Assembly (NCBI RefSeq): GCF_026241195.1
Contig: NZ_JAPFQO010000001.1
Coordinates: 186,001-250,000 of the forward strand
Reading direction: 5' to 3'
DNA: 64,000 bases
DNA from: Pontibacter anaerobius
GTDB lineage: Bacteria > Bacteroidota > Bacteroidia > Cytophagales > Hymenobacteraceae
Part shown: positions 51,672 through 59,987 of the stretch, in pieces
Layout: each line of letters starts with the position of its first letter
How positions within the stretch are numbered: the stretch's first letter is position 1
Made by a program: the position numbers and the translations under genes
The notes under the pieces: generated by a model
Told to the model about the DNA's origin: nothing
What the model saw: only the letters and a program-made list of their open reading frames with translations
Database searches by the model: none

Positions 51672-51812
51672 GGTGCGAGAACGAAAAACTCTGGAAAAAA
51701 TTTTACAACTTCATGCAACCTCGCCTGCCAAGGTGTGTCTTTAGTGCAGAGATTGGGAGAGGAGGATGGAAAGATAGTATAGTATCGCGCATAACCGGTT
51801 AAGCATAAAACT

Positions 51813-52370
51813 TTGGAAAAACTTGGCTATCAGGATGTGAACCACCAGGTGGTAGAACGCTGCAAAGGCGGCGACCACAGGGCACAGTATGAGCTGTACA
51901 AGCTCTACTCCAAGGCTATGTTCAACGTGAGTATGCGCATCACCAACGATTATACCGAGGCCGAAGACGTGCTGCAGGAGGCTTTTTTGAGCGCCTTCAA
52001 GAATATGCACAACTATAAAGGCGAGGCAAGCTTCGGCAGCTGGCTGAAGAAAATCGTGATCAACGCGGCCATTAACGCTGTACGCAAGCGCCGCTCGGAG
52101 CTGGTGCCGATGGATGAGCGCACTGTGGCCGATGTACCGGACGAGATAACCGAGGACGACTCGGAGTGGCAGGTGGAGCAGGTGCGGCGCGCCATCCAGA
52201 AGCTGCCCGACGGTTACCGTGTGGTGCTGAGTTTATACTTGCTGGAGGGCTACGACCATGCCGAAATCGGAGAGGTGCTGAACATTACGGAGTCTACCTC
52301 AAAATCGCAGTACAGCAGGGCGCGCAAAAAACTATTGGAGATAATGAGAGAGCCGCAGTTTGTGGCCTGA
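51813..52370 (+). CDS. ECF-type RNA polymerase sigma factor
   Basis: A 185-residue sigma-70 family member with only regions 2 and 4. Region 2 is visible at about 30-95 (MRITNDYTEAEDVLQEAFLSAFKN, GSWLKKIVINAAINAVRKRR), region 4 at about 125-180 (IQKLPDGYRVVLSLYLLEGYDHAEIGEVL, SKSQYSRARKKL). The start is a TTG: no ATG lies in frame before the upstream stop at 51792. It heads an operon with a membrane protein and a DUF4097-like protein, the usual setting for sigma/anti-sigma control. Confidence 0.9.
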   Translation: MEKLGYQDVNHQVVERCKGGDHRAQYELYKLYSKAMFNVSMRITNDYTEAEDVLQEAFLSAFKNMHNYKGEASFGSWLKKIVINAAINAVRKRRSELVPMDERTVADVPDEITEDDSEWQVEQVRRAIQKLPDGYRVVLSLYLLEGYDHAEIGEVLNITESTSKSQYSRARKKLLEIMREPQFVA

Positions 52371-52410
52371 GTTAAAGTATAAGATTGCAGAACTATGACG
52401 CAGATATACC

Positions 52411-53043
52411 ATGAAAGATAGATTAGAAAAGTTTGTGCAAGATAACCGCGAGGAGTTCGATGTGTTCGAGCCCCGGCCGGAGTTGTGGCAGCACATATGC
52501 CATGATTTGCCCAAGCAATCACCCGAAAAAGAGGCCAGAGTTATTAAAGTAAACTTTGGCGAGCGCGCCAGCTTCAGCGCAGACTTCTTCTTTATGCGCG
52601 TGGCGGCCGCCATCGTGCTGCTGCTGGGCTGCGGCCTTACCATTTTCCTGATGAAGCAGCAGGCTCCTGATACAACCAACACCTTGGCCGCTGCCACAAG
52701 TATAAACGCCATTGCCCCCGAACTACCGGAGGTGGAGGCCTACTACGTAAGCCAGATCGAGGCTAAAAAATCCGAACTCAGTGAGTACGACCTGAAGGTG
52801 CTGGGCCTGGACGAGCAGCAGGTGATAGACAAAGAGCTTGCCCGCCTCGACAGTAGCTATGTACAACTCAAAAAGCAATTATACACGACTCCTAATACCG
52901 ATGAAATAGTAGGGGCCCTGATCCAGAACCTGCAGATACGGATCAAGGTGCTGAACCGTCAGTTAGAAGTACTCCAGAGTTTGGAGCAAAACAAACAAGA
53001 ACCTAATCAAGAACCACAAAACGATGATACCTCAAATGTATAA
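52411..53043 (+). CDS. Single-pass membrane protein, probable anti-sigma factor
   Basis: The 210-residue product has a cytoplasmic N-terminal part (1-60: RLEKFVQDNREEFDVFEPRPELWQHI), one membrane helix (about 61-81) and an outer part rich in charged helices, ending with a Gln/Asn/Glu-rich tail. No zinc-type HxxxCxxC motif is seen. Location directly after an ECF sigma gene and topology suggest it holds that sigma factor at the membrane. This is inference from context. Its last 20 bases overlap the next gene. Confidence 0.7.
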   Translation: MKDRLEKFVQDNREEFDVFEPRPELWQHICHDLPKQSPEKEARVIKVNFGERASFSADFFFMRVAAAIVLLLGCGLTIFLMKQQAPDTTNTLAAATSINAIAPELPEVEAYYVSQIEAKKSELSEYDLKVLGLDEQQVIDKELARLDSSYVQLKKQLYTTPNTDEIVGALIQNLQIRIKVLNRQLEVLQSLEQNKQEPNQEPQNDDTSNV

Positions 53044-54193
53044 CTCTCTACGCCTTATGCTGGTGTTGGCACTGGCACCGATGCTGGCCATGGCACAGGC
53101 CAAAGACACTGCGCCCTGTCCGGATGTAACCGTTGACCTCTCAGGACTGCATGTGCTGAAAGAAATGGAACTGGAGAGCCTGGCCGAACTCCGGAACCTG
53201 AAGCAGATGGCCGCGCTGGAAAACCTGGTGGAACTGAAAGACCTGTCAGAAATAGAGCACCTGGTGATTGTTGACCAGACAGGGGAGATGGAAGCCGAGG
53301 CCGCCATGTTCGACGCCGAGAAACGAAAAACCATCGACAAGACCTTTAAGGTAAGCAGCAAGGATGCATTGAATATTGAGAACCAGTGGGGCAAAGTGCA
53401 TGTAAACACCTGGGATAAAAATGAGATACGGGTAAAGGTGGATGTTATTGCACGCGCCAGCACCGATGCAAAAGCGCAGGAAATGCTGGATAACATTAAG
53501 GTGGTGGAAAGCCGTGAAGGCAACACTTACTCCTTCCGCACCAAAAAAGAGCCGATGCGTATTAATGGCCACAACAAAAGAAGCCTGGAGATCAACTACA
53601 CCATCTACATGCCAACTGAAAACGCCATTGCTGTTAAAAACAGTTTCGGGGATGTTTACCTGGCATCCATGAAAGGCAAGGCAGACATAGATGTGCGCTA
53701 CGGAGCCCTGAAATGCGACCGCCTGGCTAATTCCGGGAACATCGTAAAACTGTCTTACGGCTCGGGCAACTGCGGCTACATAAATGGAGGCAATATTAAT
53801 GTAGCATTTGGAGAAATGAAGGTAGCGGAAGCTGGCGGTCTTCAAGGCTCCTCAAAGTTCAGCGAGTTTAGCGTGGGCAGCCTGGAGGACATTGTAGAGA
53901 TGGAAGTACAGTATGGCTCCTTTAAGATTGATAACATCAGCAAAAACATACGCAAAATATCTGTGGACAGCGGTTTTGCGCCTGTAAACCTCAACTTCGC
54001 GGATAACACGAACTTCAACTTCGACGTGAATGTACAGTTTGGTAACTTTAATGTCGATAAGTCGTTGGTTACTATAACATCGCTTGAAAAAAGCTATACC
54101 TCAGCCGAATACAAAGGCAGGTTTGGCGGGGCATCGCCAAAGGGGGTGGTAAGTATTACCTCTAAGTATGGCGATGTGAAGTTTACAAAATAG
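53024..54193 (+). CDS. Secreted DUF4097-like protein
   Basis: A 389-residue protein with a signal peptide (about 1-25, LRLMLVLALAPMLAMAQA). A Leu/Glu-rich helical stretch with the repeating pattern LxELxxLxxL follows (about 40-85). From residue 105 there is a right-handed beta-solenoid-like region of repeated turns (VKNSFGDVYLASMKGKADIDVRYGALKCDRL, VQYGSFKIDNIS), as in DUF4097 and auto-transporter-adhesin-like proteins. ATG 53024 is used; 53036 is an alternative. It overlaps the membrane-protein gene by 20 bases, so it is in the sigma-factor operon and may be its sensor or target. Confidence 0.75.
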   Translation: MIPQMYNSLRLMLVLALAPMLAMAQAKDTAPCPDVTVDLSGLHVLKEMELESLAELRNLKQMAALENLVELKDLSEIEHLVIVDQTGEMEAEAAMFDAEKRKTIDKTFKVSSKDALNIENQWGKVHVNTWDKNEIRVKVDVIARASTDAKAQEMLDNIKVVESREGNTYSFRTKKEPMRINGHNKRSLEINYTIYMPTENAIAVKNSFGDVYLASMKGKADIDVRYGALKCDRLANSGNIVKLSYGSGNCGYINGGNINVAFGEMKVAEAGGLQGSSKFSEFSVGSLEDIVEMEVQYGSFKIDNISKNIRKISVDSGFAPVNLNFADNTNFNFDVNVQFGNFNVDKSLVTITSLEKSYTSAEYKGRFGGASPKGVVSITSKYGDVKFTK

Positions 54194-54229
54194 AGATAAA
54201 GCATTTAAAATAGTTTGTTTAAGGTGAAC

Positions 54230-54263
54230 GGAAGAGCTGGCAACCGCCGGCTCTTCCTGTTTT
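54230..54263 (+). terminator. Terminator of the sigma-factor operon
   Basis: The stem GGAAGAGC / GCTCTTCC flanks a 12-base loop, followed by TGTTTT. Confidence 0.78.
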
Positions 54264-54306
54264 CGGGCGTACCAGAAAATCACTCTTTATTTATGTATAT
54301 TTGGCT

Positions 54307-54732
54307 ATGGCAAATAACAAAGAACTACTAAACTCAAGCAAGGCGCCGGAGCCGGTGGGGCTGTACCCGCATGCACGGCGTGTGGGCAACCTCCTTTTCC
54401 TGTCGGGGGTGGGGCCACGGGAGCGCGGTACCAAAAAGATACCCGGCGTGGAGCTCGATGAGCAGGGCAACATCCTGAGCTATGACATAGAGGCGCAGTG
54501 CCGCTCTGTTTTCCAGAACGTGCGGTATATTCTGGAAGACGCCGGCTCTAGCTGGGATAGCCTGGTGGATGTTACCGTATTCCTGACCAACATGAAAGAC
54601 GATTTCGCTACCTACAACCGTTTGTATGCAGAGTACTTTAAAGATAATCAGCCGTGCCGCACCACCGTGGAGATTAATAAGCTCCCCACACCTATCGCCA
54701 TCGAGCTGAAGTGCATCGCTATGATCGACTGA
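54307..54732 (+). CDS. RidA/YjgF family protein
   Basis: A 141-residue member of the Rid family, which hydrolyses reactive enamine/imine intermediates. The ATG at 54307 is chosen over a TTG six bases upstream. Family features are GLYPHARRVGNLLFLSGVGP near the start, NVRYILEDAGSSWDSLVDVTVFLTNMKDD in the middle, and the active-site arginine in QPCRTTVEINKLP. The YPHARR and GVELDE stretches recall the 2-aminomuconate deaminase branch, but the substrate is not certain. Confidence 0.88.
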   Translation: MANNKELLNSSKAPEPVGLYPHARRVGNLLFLSGVGPRERGTKKIPGVELDEQGNILSYDIEAQCRSVFQNVRYILEDAGSSWDSLVDVTVFLTNMKDDFATYNRLYAEYFKDNQPCRTTVEINKLPTPIAIELKCIAMID

Positions 54733-54762
54733 GAAGTATAAGTAGCGTTAAATACTAGATTT

Positions 54763-56577
54763 GTGAGCGAAAGCAGAGAAAATTTATACTTAGGCAGGGC
54801 CTCGGCCTTTGCCGAACAGGAGAAAAAAGCCGCCTCTACCTCCAGCGCCGTTTCGTGGCTGCGGGTGGGGGTGTTTGTGGCTGGCGTAGGGCTGGCCTAC
54901 CATTTCTTTAACACCGGAAACAATACTGCCGGAGCCTTAACCATACTTGTCTTTTATGCCCTGTTTGTGGTGGTGATGCGCTGGCACAGCAGCCTGAACT
55001 TCCGGTACCAGCAGCTGCGCCTGCTTCGGCTTATAAACGAGCAGGAGGTGGAGCGGCTGCAGGGTAAGCTCAATAAGTTTGACGGCGGCCAGGAGTTTAT
55101 AGACGATCACCATCCCTATACTTCTGACCTCGATATTTTCGGGCAAAATTCGCTTTTTCAACTACTGAACCGCTCCGTTACCAGCATTGGCAAGTATAAA
55201 CTGGCAACCTGGCTACGCAGGGCCGCTGCTCCTGAGGAGGTGCTGCAGCGACAGGAGGCAGTGGCAGAACTGGCTTCGCCACTACGGTTGGAGTGGCTGC
55301 AGGAACTGCTGGCATTGCCCATGCACTACAAGCACGATGCAGAGTCGGCGGAGGGCTTTATAGATTGGTTTAGAGATAAGGCTTTTTTCAGGCAGCACGG
55401 GTGGCTAAAACCGCTTCTTTTTATACTTCCCATACTTACCCTGGCAGCCATTGCGGCGTGGTTCTACGGCTTTACCGGTTGGGTGGCGGTTGGCTTGCTG
55501 TTGGTGCAGTTCTTTTTGGCGTACAAGTTCAGGGTGGAGCGCGATGAGTACTATGAGAAGAGCATTGGCATTTACGAGGCCATGCGCAGCTATACTAAAC
55601 AACTGCAGCACATAGAGCAGCACCAGTTTGATACGCCAAGGCTGCAGGGTATGCAGCGGGAGTTTACAAAGTCCGGCACCAAATCCTCAGTAAGTATAAA
55701 CAGGCTTGCCAACATCATCGATTTCTTCTCCTGGCGCCTCAGCACGCTGATGGCCTTTTTTCTGAACAATATTTTGCTCTGGGATTTTGTGTGGATGTAC
55801 CGCCTGGAGAGTTGGAAAGAGCAGCACCTGCAGCAACTGGAGCATAGCCTGGCAGTGTTGGCGGAGTTTGAGGCGTTGGCAAGTATAGCAGCCTTTCAGC
55901 ATGCACACCCGCACTATGCCGTGCCACAGCTCAGCCAGGTGCCTTTCCTGTACCAGGCCACCGCTTTGGCGCATCCGCTTATCTTTTCGGTTAAGCCTGT
56001 AGCCAATGATTTCGGAATGAAAGGGATTGGGCACACGATTGTCATCACGGGCTCCAACATGTCGGGCAAAACTACTTTTCTTCGGACAGTAGGTATAAAC
56101 ATGGTGCTCGCGCTGATGGGCGCTCCGGCCTGTGCCAGAAGTATAACGGTGGCGCCGGCACAAGTGTACACCGCTATGCGCACAGCTGATAACCTGGCCG
56201 AGAATACCTCCTCGTTCTATGCCGAGCTAAAGCGCCTGCGTATGCTGCTGGAGCTGACGGAGCAAGGGCAGCCGGTCTTCTACCTCCTCGATGAGATCCT
56301 GAAAGGCACCAACTCTCGCGACCGCCACCTCGGGGCCATGTCGCTGATACGGCAGCTGCACAAGCGCAATGCTTCCGGCCTTATCTCTACCCACGATTTA
56401 GAGCTTGGTGCCATGGAACAGGAACTGCGTGGTAGCGTAGAGAACTACAGCTTCAACAGCGACATCGTTGGGAATGAGATCAACTTCGATTATAAGCTTA
56501 CCCCCGGCCTTTGTCGCAGCTTTAACGCCAGCAAGCTCATGCAGCTGATGGGTATAGAGATTGAAGAAGAAGCCTGA
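54763..56577 (+). CDS. Membrane-anchored MutS-like ATPase
   Basis: A 604-residue protein with a MutS-type ATPase at the C-terminus: Walker A GSNMSGKTT (430-438), Walker B FYLLDEIL (D510, E511) and ISTHDLELG. Unlike MutS it lacks the mismatch-recognition and connector domains. It has two pairs of hydrophobic helices at about 30-70 and 215-250, then a core lever region. The start is GTG (54763). Such proteins are common in Bacteroidota and their role is unknown; they are probably not mismatch repair factors. Several AAGTATAAA words fall within the gene. Confidence 0.85.
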   Translation: MSESRENLYLGRASAFAEQEKKAASTSSAVSWLRVGVFVAGVGLAYHFFNTGNNTAGALTILVFYALFVVVMRWHSSLNFRYQQLRLLRLINEQEVERLQGKLNKFDGGQEFIDDHHPYTSDLDIFGQNSLFQLLNRSVTSIGKYKLATWLRRAAAPEEVLQRQEAVAELASPLRLEWLQELLALPMHYKHDAESAEGFIDWFRDKAFFRQHGWLKPLLFILPILTLAAIAAWFYGFTGWVAVGLLLVQFFLAYKFRVERDEYYEKSIGIYEAMRSYTKQLQHIEQHQFDTPRLQGMQREFTKSGTKSSVSINRLANIIDFFSWRLSTLMAFFLNNILLWDFVWMYRLESWKEQHLQQLEHSLAVLAEFEALASIAAFQHAHPHYAVPQLSQVPFLYQATALAHPLIFSVKPVANDFGMKGIGHTIVITGSNMSGKTTFLRTVGINMVLALMGAPACARSITVAPAQVYTAMRTADNLAENTSSFYAELKRLRMLLELTEQGQPVFYLLDEILKGTNSRDRHLGAMSLIRQLHKRNASGLISTHDLELGAMEQELRGSVENYSFNSDIVGNEINFDYKLTPGLCRSFNASKLMQLMGIEIEEEA

Positions 56578-56621
56578 TTTTTTGACAAAGGAATTTTAGA
56601 CATAGTATCATATTACGAGTT

Positions 56622-56790
56622 CCCCTCCTAGGAGGTAGGGCCGTTAAGTTCTAGAGAAAACGGGGTGAAAATTTACTGTCATTCTGTAAAGAAACTTGGT
56701 GGCAGGGAGATTAAGCCTATGCTAAAGACCACCAAGATCCTTACAGGATGACAAAAAAGAGAACTTAACTGCCCCGCCTCTTGGGAGGGG
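56622..56790. repeat. Nested inverted-repeat element (block D)
   Basis: The 274-base gap contains three nested arms. The outer pair is CCCCTCC / GGAGGGG (about 56622 and 56784). The middle pair is GTTAAGTTCT (56643-56652) and AGAACTTAAC (56760-56769). The inner pair is GTCATTCTGTAA..CTTGGTGG (56678-56702) with CCACCAAG..TTACAGGATGAC (about 56729-56752). The whole could fold into one long hairpin, like a small non-autonomous mobile element or a REP-type repeat. No gene is seen. Confidence 0.7.
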
Positions 56791-56851
56791 CAGGTTAATA
56801 CTTGTTCCTATTTTATACATTCATACATTTAACTAAAAAGCACCTAAAACT

Positions 56852-57094
56852 ATGAGAGTAGTAGCCGACATACCTAATCCGCACGTGAAGATCACGCTGC
56901 ACTCCTACAACGGCAAGTATATCCTGAAGCTGGAGAAAGCAAACCTGGAGCAGATCTATAAAATTGAGGAAACTGAAGTTATGGGAGACGAAGGAGCCAA
57001 AGCCCTGCTGGATGAGGACTTCATCGAAGCCGTAGTGAACCGCTTTGTTGATATGCGGGATGCCTTTGTTAGTACAATCAGGCGGAATGGGTGA
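56852..57094 (+). CDS. Small conserved-looking protein, function unknown
   Basis: The 80-residue product has no signal peptide or membrane helix. Predicted strands (HVKITLHSYNGKYILKLEKANLEQIYKIEE) are followed by a helical, acidic C-terminal part (DFIEAVVNRFVDMRDAF). I do not recognise a named family. Codon use resembles neighbouring genes, which supports a real gene. Confidence 0.65.
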   Translation: MRVVADIPNPHVKITLHSYNGKYILKLEKANLEQIYKIEETEVMGDEGAKALLDEDFIEAVVNRFVDMRDAFVSTIRRNG

Positions 57095-57197
57095 GAGGAA
57101 AGCTTAGTTTAGCTATTAGTCAGGCACATTAGGAAAACGCAAGAATCGGGTTGAAGCATCGTCTATAATATCTAACCTTTGAATAAAAAAGGAGATT

Positions 57198-57671
57198 ATG
57201 GACGTGAATTTTAGAATATCAGCCATCGGCAACAATTTCAATCACCTATTTAATTGGGGAAAGAGCGATCTATCTTCCATAGGTGCGATTAAAATGATTG
57301 TAGATGCAAAGCCGGGCTATCCTTGCAGAGTAAGTCTTGAGGATGCAGAAATAGGAGAAGAGGTCATTTTATTACCCTTTAAACATCATGACACCGATTC
57401 TCCCTATCAAGCCAGCGGACCCATTTTCGTGAGAAAAAATGCTGTACATGCGAATTTAGAAATCAACGAAATCCCGAAAATGCTATTACATAGGCTTTTG
57501 TCATTAAGAGTATATGATAGCAATGGGATGATGATAGATGCCAGAACCACCGAAGGCAAAGAACTGAAAGAAGCAATTCAAGATATTTTCAATAACAGGT
57601 CGGCAGATTATATTCAAATCCATAATTCAAGTCCTGGATGTTATAATTGCCAGGTTAACCGAATGGAATAA
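57198..57671 (+). CDS. DUF1203 family protein
   Basis: The 157-residue product matches DUF1203 by resemblance: CRVSLEDAEIGEEVILLPF, SPYQASGPIFVRKNA, and the C-terminal SSPGCYNCQVNR. Function is unknown. A GGAG sits three bases before the ATG. The gene is visibly more AT-rich than its neighbours, with many AAA, ATT and AAT codons, which may indicate recent acquisition. Confidence 0.8.
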   Translation: MDVNFRISAIGNNFNHLFNWGKSDLSSIGAIKMIVDAKPGYPCRVSLEDAEIGEEVILLPFKHHDTDSPYQASGPIFVRKNAVHANLEINEIPKMLLHRLLSLRVYDSNGMMIDARTTEGKELKEAIQDIFNNRSADYIQIHNSSPGCYNCQVNRME

Positions 57672-57751
57672 AAACGCTACATAACATCGCTCAGCCCTCA
57701 CCTGGCAAAACAGATACTTGCGCTAAGTAGCTTTATCCGTTACCACAAAAC

Positions 57752-57781
57752 AAAAAAGCCCACCTTACGGCGGGCTTTTCT
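57752..57781. terminator. Bidirectional terminator between DUF1203 gene and tsf
   Basis: The stem GCCCACC / GGCGGGC has one mismatch, is flanked by A residues on the left and T on the right, and lies between convergent genes. It can serve both. Confidence 0.78.
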
Positions 57782-57802
57782 ATTTTATATTTTCAGCTGA
57801 AA

Positions 57803-58636
57803 TTAACCGATAGCTACACGCTTGAACTCAGTTACTGTCATGCCTTTGTTAGTGTTGTCCAACAGCTTGGCTACAGAAACAGAAGGGTCTTTTACGAAGT
57901 CCTGGTTCAACAGGGTGTTGTCTTTGTAGAACTTGTTCAGTTTACCCATCGCAATTTTCTCCAGCATAGCCTCTGGCTTGCCTTCGGCACGCGCCTGCTC
58001 TTTACCAACCTCGATCTCACGCTCAACAGTAGCAGAGTCAACGCCGTCTTTGTCAACCGCGATTGGCTTCATGGCAGCGATCTGCATCGCTACGTCTTTA
58101 CCAACTTCTTCTACGTCAGCACCGCCAGTGTTAGTCAGGCCAACCAATACACCCAGCTTGCCATTAGAGTGGTTGTAGTTTACAACTTTCTCAGCGGTTA
58201 CGTTCTCGTAAGAGATAACGTCGATCTTCTCACCGATTTTGCCCATCAGGTCAGTGATGTGTTCCTGCAGTGAGCGACCGTCAGCCTGAGGAGCAGCAAG
58301 CAGCTCTTCTTTAGTGGCAGCGTTTGTAGAAACAGCAGTATCCATGGCAGCTTTCGCCAGGTTCTGGAAGTCTTCTACTTTAGACACAGGCTCAGTTTCG
58401 CAAGCCAGGGCGATTACTTTACCGTTAGTGCCGTCTTCGCTTACCTGCGTTAGCACGATACCCTCAGAGGTAGCGTTGTCAGCACGCTTGCTGGCGATTT
58501 TCTGGCCCTGCTTGCGCAGAATATCTTTAGCTGCCTCAAAGTCGCCGTTAGCTTCAGTAAGCGCCTTCTTGCAGTCCATCATACCGGCTCCGGTTTCCTG
58601 ACGGAGTTTGTTAACGTCTTGTGCTGTAATAGCCAT
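57803..58636 (-). CDS. tsf: Elongation factor Ts
   Basis: EF-Ts exchanges GDP for GTP on EF-Tu. The 277-residue product has the N-terminal UBA-like domain (INKLRQETGAGMMDCKKAL-type VNKLRQETGAGMMDCKKAL), EGIVL, the core CETEPVSKVEDFQNLA and the C-terminal LLNQDFVKDPSVSVAKLL. It lies downstream of rpsB with a gap of 171 bases that holds a strong hairpin. Confidence 0.97.
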   Translation of the reverse strand: MAITAQDVNKLRQETGAGMMDCKKALTEANGDFEAAKDILRKQGQKIASKRADNATSEGIVLTQVSEDGTNGKVIALACETEPVSKVEDFQNLAKAAMDTAVSTNAATKEELLAAPQADGRSLQEHITDLMGKIGEKIDVISYENVTAEKVVNYNHSNGKLGVLVGLTNTGGADVEEVGKDVAMQIAAMKPIAVDKDGVDSATVEREIEVGKEQARAEGKPEAMLEKIAMGKLNKFYKDNTLLNQDFVKDPSVSVAKLLDNTNKGMTVTEFKRVAIG

Positions 58637-58743
58637 CTTTTTATAATTAAGAATTACGAATTATAAATTTTGTACTCTGTTTGGCAGGGGAGGTCATTTT
58701 CTGAGACTTAAGTCTTTTGTCTCACTTCCCAAATCCCCTAAAA

Positions 58744-58785
58744 CAAACTGAACATTGAAGCGGAATATGCCCAATGTTCAGTTTG
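58744..58785 (-). terminator. Hairpin between rpsB and tsf
   Basis: A perfect 14-base stem, CAAACTGAACATTG (58744-58757) with its complement (58772-58785), has a 14-base loop. On the minus strand it is followed by a short T-rich stretch (TTTTA). It may lower or set tsf expression relative to rpsB. Confidence 0.6.
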
Positions 58786-58807
58786 ATAGTGCAATATGAA
58801 TCAAGGA

Positions 58808-59575
58808 TTATTGCTCGTCAGCTTCCTGCTTCGCTTTAATTCCTTCTTCTTCAGAACGCTTGCGCTCAGTCTCTTCTTTGTCCACTTTACGCTCAGACAG
58901 GCCCTCTTCGATAGCCTTGCCTACGATCGATACGATCAGGGCTACAGACTTAGAAGCGTCGTCGTTTGCAGGGATTGGGAAGTCTACCAGCTCTGGGTTA
59001 GAGTTCGTATCGCAAACCGCGAATACTGGCAGGTTCAGTTTCTGAGCTTCTTTTACCGCGATGTGCTCACGCTTCACGTCTACAATGAACAGAGCAGCTG
59101 GCAGGCGAGACAGGTCGTTGATACCACCTAATACACGATCCAGTTTCTCACGCTCACGAGAAAGCATCAGCTTCTCACGCTTCGCCAGTGCCTTAGACTG
59201 CTCTGGGTCTTTCATCATTTTATCGATGGTAGACATTTTCTTCAGAGACTTACGCACAGTAGCGAAGTTTGTAAGCATACCACCTAACCAACGCTCGGTA
59301 ACGTAAGGCATCTTCAGGCGACGAGCCTCTTCTGCCACGATTTCCTGCGCTTGCTTTTTAGTAGCTACGAATAAAATCTTACGACCAGACTTTGCGATGT
59401 TCTTGATAGCAGCCGTAGCCTCATCAAGTGCAACCAGCGTTTTGTTCAGGTCAATAATGTGGATACCGTTTTTCTCCATGAAAATGTATGGAGCCATTTT
59501 CGGATCCCACTTGCGGGTAAGGTGGCCAAAGTGAACACCTGCCTCAAGTAATTCTTTATAGTTAGTACTTGCCAT
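58808..59575 (-). CDS. rpsB: 30S ribosomal protein S2
   Basis: S2 joins late in small-subunit assembly and supports S1 binding. The 255-residue product has YKELLEAGVHFGHLTRKWDPKMAPYIF at the start and the RLPAALFIVDVKREHIAVKEA signature. The C-terminal tail is Glu/Lys-rich and longer than in some homologues. It lies 21 bases after rpsI. Confidence 0.97.
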   Translation of the reverse strand: MASTNYKELLEAGVHFGHLTRKWDPKMAPYIFMEKNGIHIIDLNKTLVALDEATAAIKNIAKSGRKILFVATKKQAQEIVAEEARRLKMPYVTERWLGGMLTNFATVRKSLKKMSTIDKMMKDPEQSKALAKREKLMLSREREKLDRVLGGINDLSRLPAALFIVDVKREHIAVKEAQKLNLPVFAVCDTNSNPELVDFPIPANDDASKSVALIVSIVGKAIEEGLSERKVDKEETERKRSEEEGIKAKQEADEQ

Positions 59576-59596
59576 GTTGTTGATACACCTTTAATA

Positions 59597-59983
59597 TTAA
59601 CGTTTGCTGAACTGGAATGAACGACGAGCTTTGCGCTTACCGAACTTCTTACGCTCCACCATACGTGGGTCACGTGTTGTGAAGCCCTCTTTCTTAAGAG
59701 CTGACTTGTTCTCGGCGTTTTCAACTACCAGTGCTTTGGAGATAGCAAGTCTAAGTGCTTCAGCCTGGCCGCTTACACCACCACCTCTAAGATTGGCTTT
59801 CACATCGTACTTGCCAATAGACTCTAAGGTTTGAAACGGCTGATTCACAATAGTTTGAAGTACTTCGCTAGGGAAGTAATCCTTGATATCTCTACCGTTA
59901 ATAGTGATATTCCCTTGCCCGGCCGTCATGTAGATACGAGCCACCGAGGTTTTTCTTCTACCAGATGTATTGATAACTTCCAT
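59597..59983 (-). CDS. rpsI: 30S ribosomal protein S9
   Basis: S9 reaches the P site with its C-terminal tail. The 128-residue product starts MEVINTSGRRKTSVARIYM and ends with the basic tail KFGKRKARRSFQFSKR; the last residue is Arg, as required for tRNA contact. It lies four bases after rplM. Confidence 0.97.
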   Translation of the reverse strand: MEVINTSGRRKTSVARIYMTAGQGNITINGRDIKDYFPSEVLQTIVNQPFQTLESIGKYDVKANLRGGGVSGQAEALRLAISKALVVENAENKSALKKEGFTTRDPRMVERKKFGKRKARRSFQFSKR

Positions 59984-59987
59984 TAAA

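Noticed and set aside
51314..51802. Short frames of 62-74 codons across the DnaA-box region
   Set aside because: No protein resemblance, and the region is better explained by the DnaA-box cluster and AT-rich DNA.
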